A stretch of DNA of 64,000 bases from Hydrogenophaga sp. Lineage in GTDB: Bacteria; Pseudomonadota; Gammaproteobacteria; Burkholderiales; Burkholderiaceae_C. Each line of letters starts with the position of its first letter. Positions within the stretch are counted from its first letter, which is position 1. Both the position numbers and the translations under genes were made by a program. A model generated the notes under the pieces. That model searched no databases. It was not told the origin of the DNA and saw nothing but the letters and a program-made list of their open reading frames with translations. The stretch lies in assembly GCA_030653975.1 (NCBI GenBank), contig JAURYH010000040.1, positions 28,955 through 92,954 on the forward strand. The letters run 5' to 3'. Below, one piece after another: positions 10,030 through 19,286 of this stretch.

Positions 10030-10878
10030 TCAGGCCGCGAGACTGCGAGAGGGTGCGTGCCTGCGCTGCGTGGGCGTGCGGTCGGCCGGTGTGCGGGTGC
10101 GCACAAGCACCGGTGCATCCATTGGCCGCCGTGTGCTGCGAGCGAAGGCGCCGAGTCGGTCCATGTCCAGGATTTCGACCTCGCGGACGCTCACCCGGAT
10201 CAGATCCAGCGCCGAGAGGGTGGTGAAACTGCGACTGACGGTCTCGTGCGCCACGCCCAGCAGGCTGGATAACTCGCGCCGACCCATCCGCAGGAGAAAA
10301 CGGAGGGGCGACTGGCCACAGTCCGCCATGCGTCTGGAATGCCGAATCAGAAAGCGTGCCAGGCGCACCTCGGACGCGACCGCCGCCATGATGTCCACCA
10401 GTTCGCGGCTGCGCGCCAGGGTGATGCTTCCGGAGCGCTGCAGCATCAGACCAAAGGCCGGGAGCACTTCACACAGGCGCGGTATGTCGCACCTCGGGAT
10501 CACATAGACGGCGGACTCTTCCAGGGCGGAAATGGCCACCGGGTAAGACGCCATGCAAAGCGCGTCAAATCCCAGTACCTCGCTGCGCAGGGCAAAGGCC
10601 AGCACCTGCTCGTAGCCGTCCTCGTCAGTCCGGAAGACCTTGAAGGTGCCTGCGCACACGAAGAAGATGGCATTGGCCGGTGCTCCTTCGTGCACCAGGC
10701 GCTCGCCGGCGTGCACCTTGCGGAGGGTCAACGGTGTGCGCGCAGCGGTGCCCGAAGGATCGACGGGAACGCCGGACATCTGCAACAAATCGGCAAAGGT
10801 GGCCCCCACAGGCTTGGTGGGTATCGGACCACGCGGCGTTCGCTGGGTGGCGATCTGGATCGGGTCCGTGCTGTTCAT
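10030..10878 (-). CDS. Crp/Fnr family regulator without FNR iron-sulfur cysteines (FixK/Dnr-like)
   Basis: A 282-residue regulator: cyclic-nucleotide-binding-type beta roll (about 50-150), dimer helix, and winged HTH (about 175-240) with recognition helix HETVSRSF. The E-x-x-S-R arrangement is that of FNR-type proteins that read TTGAT half-sites. FNR's N-terminal cysteine cluster is absent: cysteines occur only at 75, 108, 130, 136 and 187. Sensing is therefore by another route or the protein is unregulated, as in FixK. A basic tail of about 35 residues follows the HTH. ATG 10878 is preceded by AGGAG. Half of an 85-bp duplicated element lies 68-152 bp upstream. It is the obvious candidate reader of the eight TTGAG-N4-CTCAA-like boxes. 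Confidence 0.9.
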   Translation of the reverse strand: MNSTDPIQIATQRTPRGPIPTKPVGATFADLLQMSGVPVDPSGTAARTPLTLRKVHAGERLVHEGAPANAIFFVCAGTFKVFRTDEDGYEQVLAFALRSEVLGFDALCMASYPVAISALEESAVYVIPRCDIPRLCEVLPAFGLMLQRSGSITLARSRELVDIMAAVASEVRLARFLIRHSRRMADCGQSPLRFLLRMGRRELSSLLGVAHETVSRSFTTLSALDLIRVSVREVEILDMDRLGAFARSTRRPMDAPVLVRTRTPADRTPTQRRHAPSRSLAA

Positions 10879-10945
10879 CGGGAGACTCCTGAAGGGGATT
10901 TTTGGCGCGCTCAGCAAACCCCCAGCATGCGGCAAGCCGCACATC

Positions 10946-11030
10946 CCGGCTATCAGACTCGGTATTCAGATCAACCCGGAAACAGAGCCACTGGTCAGTG
11001 GTTCTTGACTGATACGGGATAGGAGTATTC
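10946..11030. repeat. Duplicated 85-bp promoter-region element, copy A
   Basis: It is nearly the same as 12537-12620: 35 of the first 38 bases match (starting CCGGCTATC and ending CCCGGAAAC), as do about 16 of the last 20 (ending GAGTATTC). On the minus strand both copies carry GAATAC or GAATGC twice, 62-63 bp apart, which is about six helical turns. Copy A lies 68-152 bp upstream of the Crp/Fnr start. A target site of the NarL-type regulator at 14235 is a reasonable guess. Confidence 0.65.
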
Positions 11031-11125
11031 CGACGGGCAACCACCGGGCGGTGTTGTCCTGACGCCAGGGCTGCTGCTGCAACATGCCCATGCCCCCCCG
11101 CAGATGGCGACGAAAGGGCAAGGAG

Positions 11126-11179
11126 ATGAGCAACACCATGCGCGCCAAGGTGCTGGACCAGCCCGGTGCCCGCCTGTGA
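11126..11179 (+). pseudogene. Alcohol dehydrogenase N-terminal remnant
   Basis: An 18-codon frame with a good ribosome binding site (AAGGAG) reads MSNTMRAKVLDQPGARL then stop. The part from MRAKVLDQPG matches how zinc-dependent alcohol dehydrogenases begin. Nothing after the stop resembles the rest of that family, so this looks like the 5' stump of a deleted adh gene. Element A lies about 96 bp upstream. The match is short and could be chance. Confidence 0.4.
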
Positions 11180-11209
11180 ACGCCAACACGTTCTGAGTGG
11201 CCGCGTGCT

Positions 11210-11830
11210 TCAGGCCCTGAGCTGTTCGATCACCTCGTCGTCCTCCACCTGGGGAAAGTGAAGGTAGAACTGGCCGACGGCCTGGAAGTCTTCGGGGGCG
11301 TGCAGGCAGACCACCTCGTCGGCCAGGGGACGGACCTTCTCCAGCGCTTCGGGCGACGACACGGGCACGGCGCAGACCAGCCGGGCCGGATGGCGCTGGC
11401 GCACGCTGTGCAGCGCGGCGATCATGGTCGCGCCGGTGGCCAGGCCGTCGTCCACCACGATCACCACGCGACCGGCCGGGTCGATGGGGGTGCGCAGCGG
11501 CGAATACATCGCACGCCGCGCATCGAGTGCCCGCAGCTGCTGGCGCTTTTCTTCGGCGATGTAGTCCGGATCGGCGCCGACCTCGGCCGCATAAGGCGCG
11601 ATGGTGCTCCAGCCACTTTCGTCGATGGCGCCAATGGCCAGCTCGGGCTGGTACGGCGCGTGCAGCTTGCGCACCAGCACCACGTCGAAGTCGCCCTTGA
11701 GCAGACCGGCCAGGGTCTTGCCCATGGGCACGGCGCCACGGGGAATGGCGAGCACCAGTGGCTTCTGGCTCCGGTAGGCGCCCAGGCGGGTCACCAGCTG
11801 GCGGGCGGCGTCTTCGCGGTCGTGGAACAT
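11210..11830 (-). CDS. Phosphoribosyltransferase family protein (Rv0571c-type N-domain)
   Basis: A 206-residue type I phosphoribosyltransferase fold. The PRPP-binding loop is VVIVVDDGLATGATM (around residue 125) and an early loop is AIPRGAVPMGKTLA. Proteins of this group occur alone or fused to a dienelactone-hydrolase-like domain, as in M. tuberculosis Rv0571c; here that second domain is a separate gene (15032-15679). The substrate is unknown and a classical purine salvage role is doubtful. ATG 11830 follows AAGGACC. The gene starts 11 bp after the upstream phosphoribosyltransferase stop, so the pair forms an operon. Confidence 0.88.
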   Translation of the reverse strand: MFHDREDAARQLVTRLGAYRSQKPLVLAIPRGAVPMGKTLAGLLKGDFDVVLVRKLHAPYQPELAIGAIDESGWSTIAPYAAEVGADPDYIAEEKRQQLRALDARRAMYSPLRTPIDPAGRVVIVVDDGLATGATMIAALHSVRQRHPARLVCAVPVSSPEALEKVRPLADEVVCLHAPEDFQAVGQFYLHFPQVEDDEVIEQLRA

Positions 11831-11841
11831 GGTGGGTCCTT

Positions 11842-12417
11842 TCAATCGGCCCGGCCTGCGGGCGCTGGCTGCAGCAACTGGATGCTGAAGTCGGGCTCGT
11901 AGGGCGGCACATGGCATTCGACGATGTCGGTGGGCGCGACCTCCAGCCGCAACCCCACCACGTCGGCCCGCAGCGGCAAGGTGGTCACGCAGCGGTCGGC
12001 CAGAACCACGAGGCGGACGGCCGCGGGCCTTTTGCGGGTCAGCCAGTCCACCACCTTCAGCGCCGAGTGACCGGTGTACAGCACATCGTCCACCACGAGC
12101 AGGGTGTGGTTTCGCAGGTCGAGCGCGGCGTGGTGCGGCGCTTCGGCGAACTGCGTGTCGGGGAACAGCAGCGTGAGGTCGTCGGCGTAGCGCTTGACCG
12201 ACAGGTCCAGCCGCAGTGGTGGGGCCAGGCCATGGCGCTGCACCATGCGCTCGGTCAGGCGGTCGGCCAGCGGCGCGCCCCGGCGCAGCACGCCCACCAC
12301 CGCCACCGGGCCGTGGCCCTGCAGCAGCCCGGCCGCCTGCTGTGCCATGCGGTCCATCACGGCGCCCAGGCTGGCGCTGTCGTAGAGACAGGTCCGGGTG
12401 CCTTGGGGTGCGTTCAT
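11842..12417 (-). CDS. Phosphoribosyltransferase (PyrR/Hpt-like)
   Basis: A 191-residue phosphoribosyltransferase. The PRPP loop LLVVDDVLYTGHSALKVVDWL (about 108-128) and VVGVLRRGAPLADRL are close to PyrR, the bifunctional uracil phosphoribosyltransferase and pyr regulator. In this setting, beside a second phosphoribosyltransferase and a stress two-component system, a PyrR role is uncertain. It is the first gene of a two-gene minus-strand operon, divergent from the sensor kinase; the 327-bp region between holds repeat copy B. Confidence 0.88.
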   Translation of the reverse strand: MNAPQGTRTCLYDSASLGAVMDRMAQQAAGLLQGHGPVAVVGVLRRGAPLADRLTERMVQRHGLAPPLRLDLSVKRYADDLTLLFPDTQFAEAPHHAALDLRNHTLLVVDDVLYTGHSALKVVDWLTRKRPAAVRLVVLADRCVTTLPLRADVVGLRLEVAPTDIVECHVPPYEPDFSIQLLQPAPAGRAD

Positions 12418-12536
12418 GGGTGTGTCCGCGGCGCTGCCATGGTGGCCATCGTTGGATCTGCGCAGTTCATCAGGATTTCCTCGGGTGTCTTGCTGGCAGG
12501 GACAATCACTTTTCAGGATGAGACAAAACGCCCATT

Positions 12537-12620
12537 CCGGCTATCGGACTCGGCATTCAGATGAACCCGGAAACGGTGGCATGGGTCGGGGAGTTTTTCC
12601 GATACCGAGTAAGAGTATTC
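12537..12620. repeat. Duplicated promoter-region element, copy B
   Basis: Partner of 10946-11030. It lies 120-203 bp upstream of the phosphoribosyltransferase start on one side and 125-208 bp upstream of the kinase start on the other. The two most conserved blocks are its ends, separated by a divergent middle, as expected for two protein-binding sites on one DNA face. Confidence 0.65.
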
Positions 12621-12660
12621 TGGAGTGCCGACTTGGACCTTCCCTGGTCTTTGGTTTGCA

Positions 12661-12674
12661 ATGACTTTGATCAA
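12661..12674 (+). promoter_or_regulatory. FNR-like box 4 (ATGAC TTTG ATCAA)
   Basis: Right half perfect, left half 3/5 to TTGAT. Centred 77.5 bp upstream of the sensor kinase ATG, matching the spacing of the other boxes. The weakest left half of the set. Confidence 0.4.
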
Positions 12675-12744
12675 TCCACCCGCAGACCAGAACCCCCAAA
12701 CAAGGCGCGGTCCCAATATGATGAAAATCTGAAGGAGATCCGGC

Positions 12745-14235
12745 ATGCACAACCCCTGTCTTCCCGAAGACCCCCTGGAGCTGGATCCTGTGATCCAGTC
12801 CGGTGCGATCCATGCGGCACTGGAAGGCATCGTCACCATCGATGAGGCGATGCACATCGTGATGATCAACCCGGCTGCGCAGCGCATGTTTGGCCGGCCG
12901 GCCGCGCAGGTGTTGGGCCAGGACCTGTCGGTCCTGATTCCGGGTGCCTTGCGCGAACTGCACACGGCGCATGTGCAGGCGTTCATGGCCTCTGGCGTGG
13001 TCGAACGCCCGATGCGCGCGCTGGGACCGCTGGCGGGCTTGCGCGCGGACGGCTCGGAGTTCCCGCTGGAGGCTGCCATCTGCCAGGTGGAAGCCTCCAG
13101 CAAGCTGGGTGGCCATCGCTACTTCACGGCGATGCTGCGCGACCTCAGCAACGAGCACAAGCTCGCGGCCCAGATCGACCAGATTAACCGCCGGATGCGC
13201 GCGCTGTTTGACCTGCTGCCCGTGGCGATCTGGATCACGGAAGGGGAATCGGTGGTCTATGCCAACAAGGCCTGTGCCCGGCTGTTTGGCGCGGCGCAGC
13301 GCGAAAGCCTGACCGGTCAGTCGATCTATGCGCTGCTGCACCCCACGACCCACGAACTGGTTCGGGAAAAGGTGGCCCATGCACTGGCTTCTGAGGAGGA
13401 GGTGCTGGCGATGCACGGGAAGATCGCCCGGCGCGACGGCTCGTCCCGCGATGTCGAGATGGTGGTCGCGGCGCTGCCGGATCATTCGCGCACCCTGGTG
13501 CAGATCGTGATCTACGACATCACGAAACAGACGCATGAGCGGCGGGCGTTGCTGGAGTCGAAGCGCACCCTGCGGGAACTCGCCGCGAGCCTGGTGGACA
13601 CGCGGGAAGAGGAGCGGCGGCGCATTGCCCGCGAGCTGCACGATGAGTTGGGCCAGCAGCTCACGGCCCTGAAGCTGGAGCTGTCGGCGCTGGAGGGCAT
13701 CGAAACACCCTGCATCCCTTCGGCGCGCACGCAATCCATGATCCAGATGGTGGACGACACGGTGGCCGCCACACGCCGGATTTCCATGGATTTGCGCCCG
13801 TTGATGCTGGACGACCTGGGCCTGAGTGCCGCCATCGAGTGGCTGGCCCAGGAAACCGAGCGACGGTCAGGGTTGCAGGTGACGCTGCGCTGCGACCCGC
13901 TGCCCGACCTGCTACCGCAGAAGGTCCTGACGGCGCTCTACCGCATCGTGCAGGAGGCCCTGACCAACATCGTGCGCCACGCAAACGCCACCCGCGTGGT
14001 GATTGCCATGGCCCACACGGGGTCGTTCATCGAGCTCCGTGTCGAAGACAACGGCGCCGGGTTTCCCGACCAGCCGCAGCGGGTGCCCGGAAAATCGTTT
14101 GGCCTGATCGGCATCCGCGAGCGCGTTCTCATGCTCGGCGGGGAGCTGAGCCTGGGCAACCTGCCGGGGGGCGGCGCGAGCATGGTTGTGAAACTGCCGC
14201 TGTCCGGGGCCGACGATGCCCAGGGAGATTCCTGA
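12745..14235 (+). CDS. Soluble PAS-PAS sensor histidine kinase, FixL-like first PAS, NarX-type kinase core
   Basis: A 496-residue kinase with no membrane segment. PAS1 spans about 20-125, PAS2 about 140-260, the HisKA_3 dimerisation domain carries IARELHDELGQQLTAL (phospho-histidine near 298), and the HATPase has EALTNIVRHANA and a glycine-rich VEDNGAGF (about 395-490). PAS1 contains VLIPGALRELHTAH: the LxP...R..H spacing resembles the proximal haem histidine region of FixL (His73 here). Oxygen sensing through haem is thus possible but not shown, because many non-haem PAS domains share this stretch. The NarL-type regulator overlaps its stop by one base. An AAGGAG lies upstream of the ATG. Confidence 0.9.
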   Translation: MHNPCLPEDPLELDPVIQSGAIHAALEGIVTIDEAMHIVMINPAAQRMFGRPAAQVLGQDLSVLIPGALRELHTAHVQAFMASGVVERPMRALGPLAGLRADGSEFPLEAAICQVEASSKLGGHRYFTAMLRDLSNEHKLAAQIDQINRRMRALFDLLPVAIWITEGESVVYANKACARLFGAAQRESLTGQSIYALLHPTTHELVREKVAHALASEEEVLAMHGKIARRDGSSRDVEMVVAALPDHSRTLVQIVIYDITKQTHERRALLESKRTLRELAASLVDTREEERRRIARELHDELGQQLTALKLELSALEGIETPCIPSARTQSMIQMVDDTVAATRRISMDLRPLMLDDLGLSAAIEWLAQETERRSGLQVTLRCDPLPDLLPQKVLTALYRIVQEALTNIVRHANATRVVIAMAHTGSFIELRVEDNGAGFPDQPQRVPGKSFGLIGIRERVLMLGGELSLGNLPGGGASMVVKLPLSGADDAQGDS

Positions 14236-14921
14236 TGAAAGAACCCTCGATGAACGTCTTGCTCAGCCTGCTGCTGGTTGACGACCACACGGTGGTTCGC
14301 GAAGGGCTCAGGCGGCTGATCGATCCGCAGGCCAACCAGTGGAGCATCACCGAGGCCGGCACCGGCTTTCAGGCGCTCGAATGCCTGCGCCGCCAGCCCT
14401 TTGATCTCGCCATCGTCGACCTGTCCATGCCGGGCATGAGCGGGCTGGAACTGACGCGCCGCATCAAGAGCGAGTTTCCGTCGGTGGCGGTGCTGGTGCT
14501 CACGATGCACAGCGAGGAGCAGTACGCCATCCGTGCGCTGCAGGCCGGCGCCAATGGTTTTTTAACCAAAGACAGCGCCGCCACCGAACTGGTGGCCGCC
14601 GTGCGCAAGGTCGCTTCGGGCGGTGTGTTCCTCTCGGCCCAGCTGGCCGAACGGGTGGTGCAGCAACTCAACGGCCAAACCCCGGCGCCCGACATCCAGG
14701 CGCTGACGAACCGGGAGCTCGACATCCTGCAGCGCATCGTCAGCGGCCAGCGCCCGGTGGACATTGCCGATGCACTGCACCTGTCGATCAAGACCGTAAG
14801 CACGCACAAGAAGCGCATCCAGGAAAAGCTCAAGCTGGACAGCACGGCTGCCCTGATCCGTTTTGGTCTGGAACACCGGCTGGGCAACGAACTCATCGAC
14901 CCTTCTGTCGACGACAATTGA
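14235..14921 (+). CDS. NarL/FixJ family response regulator
   Basis: A 228-residue regulator: receiver domain (residues 8-125) with LLVDDH acidic pair, phospho-acceptor in LAIVDLSMPG (about Asp58), TM/K switch residues in VLTMHSEEQ and LTKDSA, then a LuxR-type HTH (about 160-220) with ALTNRELDILQRIVSG and SIKTVSTHKKRIQEKL. Its ATG overlaps the kinase stop (TGATG), so the two form a two-component pair. It is the best candidate for binding the duplicated element in front of the Crp/Fnr gene and the kinase gene, which would give a FixLJ-FixK-like cascade. Confidence 0.92.
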   Translation: MKEPSMNVLLSLLLVDDHTVVREGLRRLIDPQANQWSITEAGTGFQALECLRRQPFDLAIVDLSMPGMSGLELTRRIKSEFPSVAVLVLTMHSEEQYAIRALQAGANGFLTKDSAATELVAAVRKVASGGVFLSAQLAERVVQQLNGQTPAPDIQALTNRELDILQRIVSGQRPVDIADALHLSIKTVSTHKKRIQEKLKLDSTAALIRFGLEHRLGNELIDPSVDDN

Positions 14922-15031
14922 AACCCCGGGCGCCGGCTTGGAGCATTCGACAGCTCTGAACCGTACCCGTGGCTGCCGGACTTGGGAAGCTGCGCCTTGC
15001 AGGGCGGCGCGGCAAGGGATGGCTTCACCGG

Positions 15032-15679
15032 TCAGGACCTGGCCGGCGCGCGCAGGTGCTTCAGGAACCAGTCGGCCGCGAGCGCGGCCACGCTCTCCAG
15101 CGCGCCGGGCTCTTCGAACAGGTGGGTGGCACCCGGCACCACTTCCAGGCGTTTGGCGCAGCGCAGCTGGCGCAGCGCCCGCTGGTTGAGTTCCAGCACT
15201 TCATCGTCGTCGCCGCCCACGATCAGCAGGGTTGGCGCCTGCACCAGAGGCAGGTGGCCCTGGGCGAGATCGGGGCGCCCGCCGCGGGAGACCACCGCGG
15301 CGATGTCCTGGGGCCGATCCGCCGCGGCCACCAGCGCGGCCGCCGCACCCGTGCTGGCGCCGAAAAGGCACACTGGCAAACCCGAGATGTCCGCGCGTTG
15401 CCTGGCCCACCGCAAGGCCTCCTGCACACGCTGGCCCAGCAGCGCGATGTCGAACACCTTGCGCCGATCCTGCGCTTCATCCGGCGTCAGCAGGTCGAAC
15501 AGCAAGGTGGCCAGGCCCTGCCGTTGCAGTGCGCGGGCCACCCAGCGGTTGCGCTCGCTCAGGCGGCTGCTGCCGCTGCCGTGCGCGAACAGCACCAGAC
15601 CCCGGGCCTGGGCCGGCACCGCCAGATCGCCCTGCAGCGAGGACTCCTGGAGAACCACGGCCTCGTTGAAAAGGGTCAT
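15032..15679 (-). CDS. Alpha/beta hydrolase, dienelactone hydrolase-like
   Basis: A 215-residue alpha/beta hydrolase. GLVLFAHGSGSSR forms the oxyanion region, the nucleophile sits in CLFGASTGAAAAL (around Ser110), the acid in IVGGDDDEVLELN, and the histidine in VPGATHLFEEPG. This is the same group as the C-terminal domain of Rv0571c-like proteins, whose phosphoribosyltransferase half is encoded at 11210-11830. Its ATG lies one base before the stop of the groEL-remnant frame, so translation is coupled. Both are behind FNR-like box 5. Substrate unknown. Confidence 0.87.
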   Translation of the reverse strand: MTLFNEAVVLQESSLQGDLAVPAQARGLVLFAHGSGSSRLSERNRWVARALQRQGLATLLFDLLTPDEAQDRRKVFDIALLGQRVQEALRWARQRADISGLPVCLFGASTGAAAALVAAADRPQDIAAVVSRGGRPDLAQGHLPLVQAPTLLIVGGDDDEVLELNQRALRQLRCAKRLEVVPGATHLFEEPGALESVAALAADWFLKHLRAPARS

Positions 15680-15680
15680 G

Positions 15681-15878
15681 TCAGAGATCCGGTATGCCGG
15701 CCCCGGGCATGCCCATGTCCTGCTGGACCTTGGGCGCCGGCGCGTTGTCGATCATGCAGCCGGTGGTCAGCACCAGGCGGGTGACCCTGGCCGGGTCCAT
15801 CACGCCACCGCCACCAGGAACGATGCCGTGCTCGATAGCCGCGCGCGTGGCGCGCTGCGCGTCCTGTTTGGCGCTCAT
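15681..15878 (-). pseudogene. Internally deleted groEL remnant, or GroEL C-tail mini-protein
   Basis: A 65-residue frame. The first part (RATRAAIEHGIVPGGGG) matches the GroEL segment ATRAAVEEGVVPGGG, and the rest (VMDPARVTRLVLTTGCMIDN, then a QDMGMPGAG tail) matches the GroEL C-terminus with its Gly-Met tail. About 110 residues between them are missing, as is everything N-terminal. It cannot fold as a chaperonin. Yet the frame is intact, has its own FNR-like box 88.5 bp upstream, and its stop is one base from the hydrolase start, so it may be kept as a leader or short peptide. Whether it is translated is unknown. Confidence 0.7.
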
Positions 15879-15959
15879 GTGAAAGTCGCATTGTGAAACC
15901 AGCGGGTGGAGTGATGTGACAGCAATGTGCACATTGTTTCGCTGCGTGGTACCCCGGAA

Positions 15960-15973
15960 TTGAGTGCGCTCAA
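15960..15973 (-). promoter_or_regulatory. FNR-like box 5 (TTGAG TGCG CTCAA)
   Basis: Perfect dyad centred 88.5 bp upstream of the groEL remnant. At the class II position the -10 would be CAATGT (15931-15936), a partial match. The 190-bp gap around it (15879-16067) holds nothing else. Confidence 0.65.
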
Positions 15974-16067
15974 CGACCATGCATTTGGCCATCGGATCCG
16001 TCTGGTGGTGGGGGACAGCTTCCGGCGAATGGGGATGGCGTTTGAGGTCACGCCCCGCATGCATCTC

Positions 16068-16349
16068 TCAGTGTTTGATCTGCTCAATGCCGCTGTCGGT
16101 ACCTCCACCGCCGTTCGCCTGCTGAACCTGTGCCTCGGCCGTCAGCCAGTCGTCGAGCTCGTACCCGGGTTCACCACCGCGGGCTTCGTAGCAGGCGTAG
16201 GCGGCTTCGCGGATGGCCTGCTCGCGATCAAAGGGCGCAGCGGGTGTCGGGGTCGCCTCAGCGCCTTCCTCCGGATGGGGCGCCATGGCCGTCTGCATGG
16301 CCTTCACCGCACGGGCCGAGGTCTTGGGCGTTGCATGTTGTCTTGCCAT
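16068..16349 (-). CDS. DUF2934 family small protein
   Basis: A 93-residue protein with a lysine/alanine-rich N-terminus and a C-terminal DUF2934 motif: EQAIREAAYACYEARGGEPG followed by YELDDWLTAEAQV. DUF2934 proteins are short, helical, of unknown function and common in stress or phage-related neighbourhoods. ATG 16349 has GGAGAC six bases upstream; a longer frame to 16403 is less likely. The imperfect box TTGCG-N4-CTCAA is centred 103.5 bp upstream. Confidence 0.8.
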   Translation of the reverse strand: MARQHATPKTSARAVKAMQTAMAPHPEEGAEATPTPAAPFDREQAIREAAYACYEARGGEPGYELDDWLTAEAQVQQANGGGGTDSGIEQIKH

Positions 16350-16445
16350 TTCAAGTCTCCAGTGAAAAAAGGTGGTTGGACGTGCAGGGCCTTGCGGTGC
16401 CATGCCTGCACCGGCTGAACATACGTTGGTGGTTTCGCCCGTTTG

Positions 16446-16459
16446 TTGCGTCGGCTCAA
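16446..16459 (-). promoter_or_regulatory. FNR-like box 6 (TTGCG TCGG CTCAA)
   Basis: Right half perfect, one mismatch in the left half. Centred 103.5 bp upstream of the DUF2934 start on the minus strand. Confidence 0.5.
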
Positions 16460-16587
16460 TGTGTTGGCGTCTGCCGGTCGCTCAGCCGATGCGCGGTCAT
16501 GGTTCGCCAGGCCGTGCGCCAGCCAACGAGGGACAGCCGCAGGCCAAGGCCGCTTTCACGGATGGAGGGGGGGTGCCGGTGTTTTTG

Positions 16588-16601
16588 TTGAGCACACGCA
16601 A
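16588..16601 (+). promoter_or_regulatory. FNR-like box 7 (TTGAG CACA CGCAA)
   Basis: Nine of ten dyad bases match TTGAG-N4-CTCAA. Centred 98.5 bp upstream of the hsp20 ATG. Confidence 0.55.
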
Positions 16602-16692
16602 TGCCCCGGCGCTTCCACGCGTCCAATATTTCCCGCCTGAAGTAGCTCCCTGAACACGTTTCAGTTTTCGCAACCCTTTGAAGGAGCTTTTT

Positions 16693-17118
16693 ATGAACGA
16701 ACTCAAGGTCCGCGACCTCTTTGCTGCCGATCCCTTTGAAGATGCCTTCCGCAATTTCCTGCGCCCCTGGGTGTCCCGAGGCGCCGAGTCGGCACCCGAT
16801 ATCAAGGTCGAACTGGTTGAAAGCAACGGCGACTACAAGCTCAAGGCGGAGATTCCGGGTGTGCGCAAGGAAGACATCCAGATCGACATCGACGACAACA
16901 AGGTCAGCATCTCGGCCGAGGTGAAGAAAGAAAGCGAAGAGAAGAAGGACGACCGCGTCATCCGCTCGGAGCGGCAATACGGTTATGCCAGTCGCAGCCT
17001 CTGGCTGGACAAACCGGTGGACCAGTCGAAGTCCGTTGCCAAGTACGAAAACGGTGTGCTCGAGTTGACGTTGCCCAAGAAGGCCACGTCCACCGGCAAG
17101 CGACTCACGATTTCCTGA
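16693..17118 (+). CDS. Small heat shock protein, Hsp20 family
   Basis: A 141-residue alpha-crystallin chaperone that holds unfolding proteins. The crystallin domain spans about 35-135, with VELVESNGDYKLKAEIPGV at its start, VRKEDIQIDIDDNKVSISAE in the middle and the ENGVLELTLPKK signature. The C-terminal I-x-I-like tail (GKRLTIS) is short. AAGGAG lies eight bases before ATG 16693. It is convergent with the FtsH paralogue. FNR-like box 7 suggests low-oxygen induction, as for HspX in the DosR regulon. Confidence 0.93.
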   Translation: MNELKVRDLFAADPFEDAFRNFLRPWVSRGAESAPDIKVELVESNGDYKLKAEIPGVRKEDIQIDIDDNKVSISAEVKKESEEKKDDRVIRSERQYGYASRSLWLDKPVDQSKSVAKYENGVLELTLPKKATSTGKRLTIS

Positions 17119-17169
17119 GCACCCAGGACGGCGGGGGGCCCGGACCTCGCGCTGGCTGCTGGCCTGCGC

Positions 17170-19020
<1,851 letters not shown>

Positions 19021-19140
19021 CCGATCGCCTTTCCGCCTGGTACCCAAATGAAGCGCTGTCCCATGCCCGGCCATGCCGGTGGTCAGCCGCTTCATGGTAG
19101 CCAGACAGAGCCCGTTGCGGGCGATTTTCATGGGACGGGA

Positions 19141-19154
19141 TTGAGTGGACTCAA
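19141..19154. promoter_or_regulatory. FNR-like box 8 (TTGAG TGGA CTCAA)
   Basis: Perfect dyad in the divergent region between the FtsH paralogue (centre 127.5 bp from its start) and the E1-alpha gene (139.5 bp). It could serve either or both. Confidence 0.6.
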
Positions 19155-19286
19155 TGCACAGGGCCGAATTGTCAATAAGCTGTGCTGTGGCGCTGTCTTG
19201 CGCCCGGTCTGGCAGCCGTATGCCCAGCCGTTCGTTTTTTCGAACAGGAGAGAACCATTCAAGCAGGCAAAGAGGCAGAACTGTGG

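Larger units (their letters stand above)
10879..11209. other. Intergenic region with duplicated element and adh remnant
   Basis: This 331-bp gap holds repeat element A (10946-11030) and a plus-strand 17-codon alcohol dehydrogenase remnant (11126-11179). The rest shows no gene. Confidence 0.7.
12418..12744. other. Divergent promoter region of phosphoribosyltransferase operon and sensor kinase
   Basis: This 327-bp gene-free region holds repeat element B (12537-12620) and FNR-like box 4 (12661-12674). No small gene could be supported. Confidence 0.7.
16350..16692. other. Divergent promoter region, DUF2934 gene and hsp20
   Basis: This 343-bp gap has no supportable gene. It holds two FNR-like boxes 142 bp apart, one for each flanking divergent gene (16446-16459 and 16588-16601). 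Confidence 0.7.

Noticed and set aside
10955..10975. FNR-like box upstream of the Crp/Fnr gene itself
   Set aside because: Only the right half (ATCAA) fits; the left half GGTAT does not, and copy B of the element has lost even the right half.
16074..16088. TTGAT-CTG-CTCAA, a further FNR-like box
   Set aside because: The spacer is 3 bp instead of 4 and the site lies inside the DUF2934 coding region.
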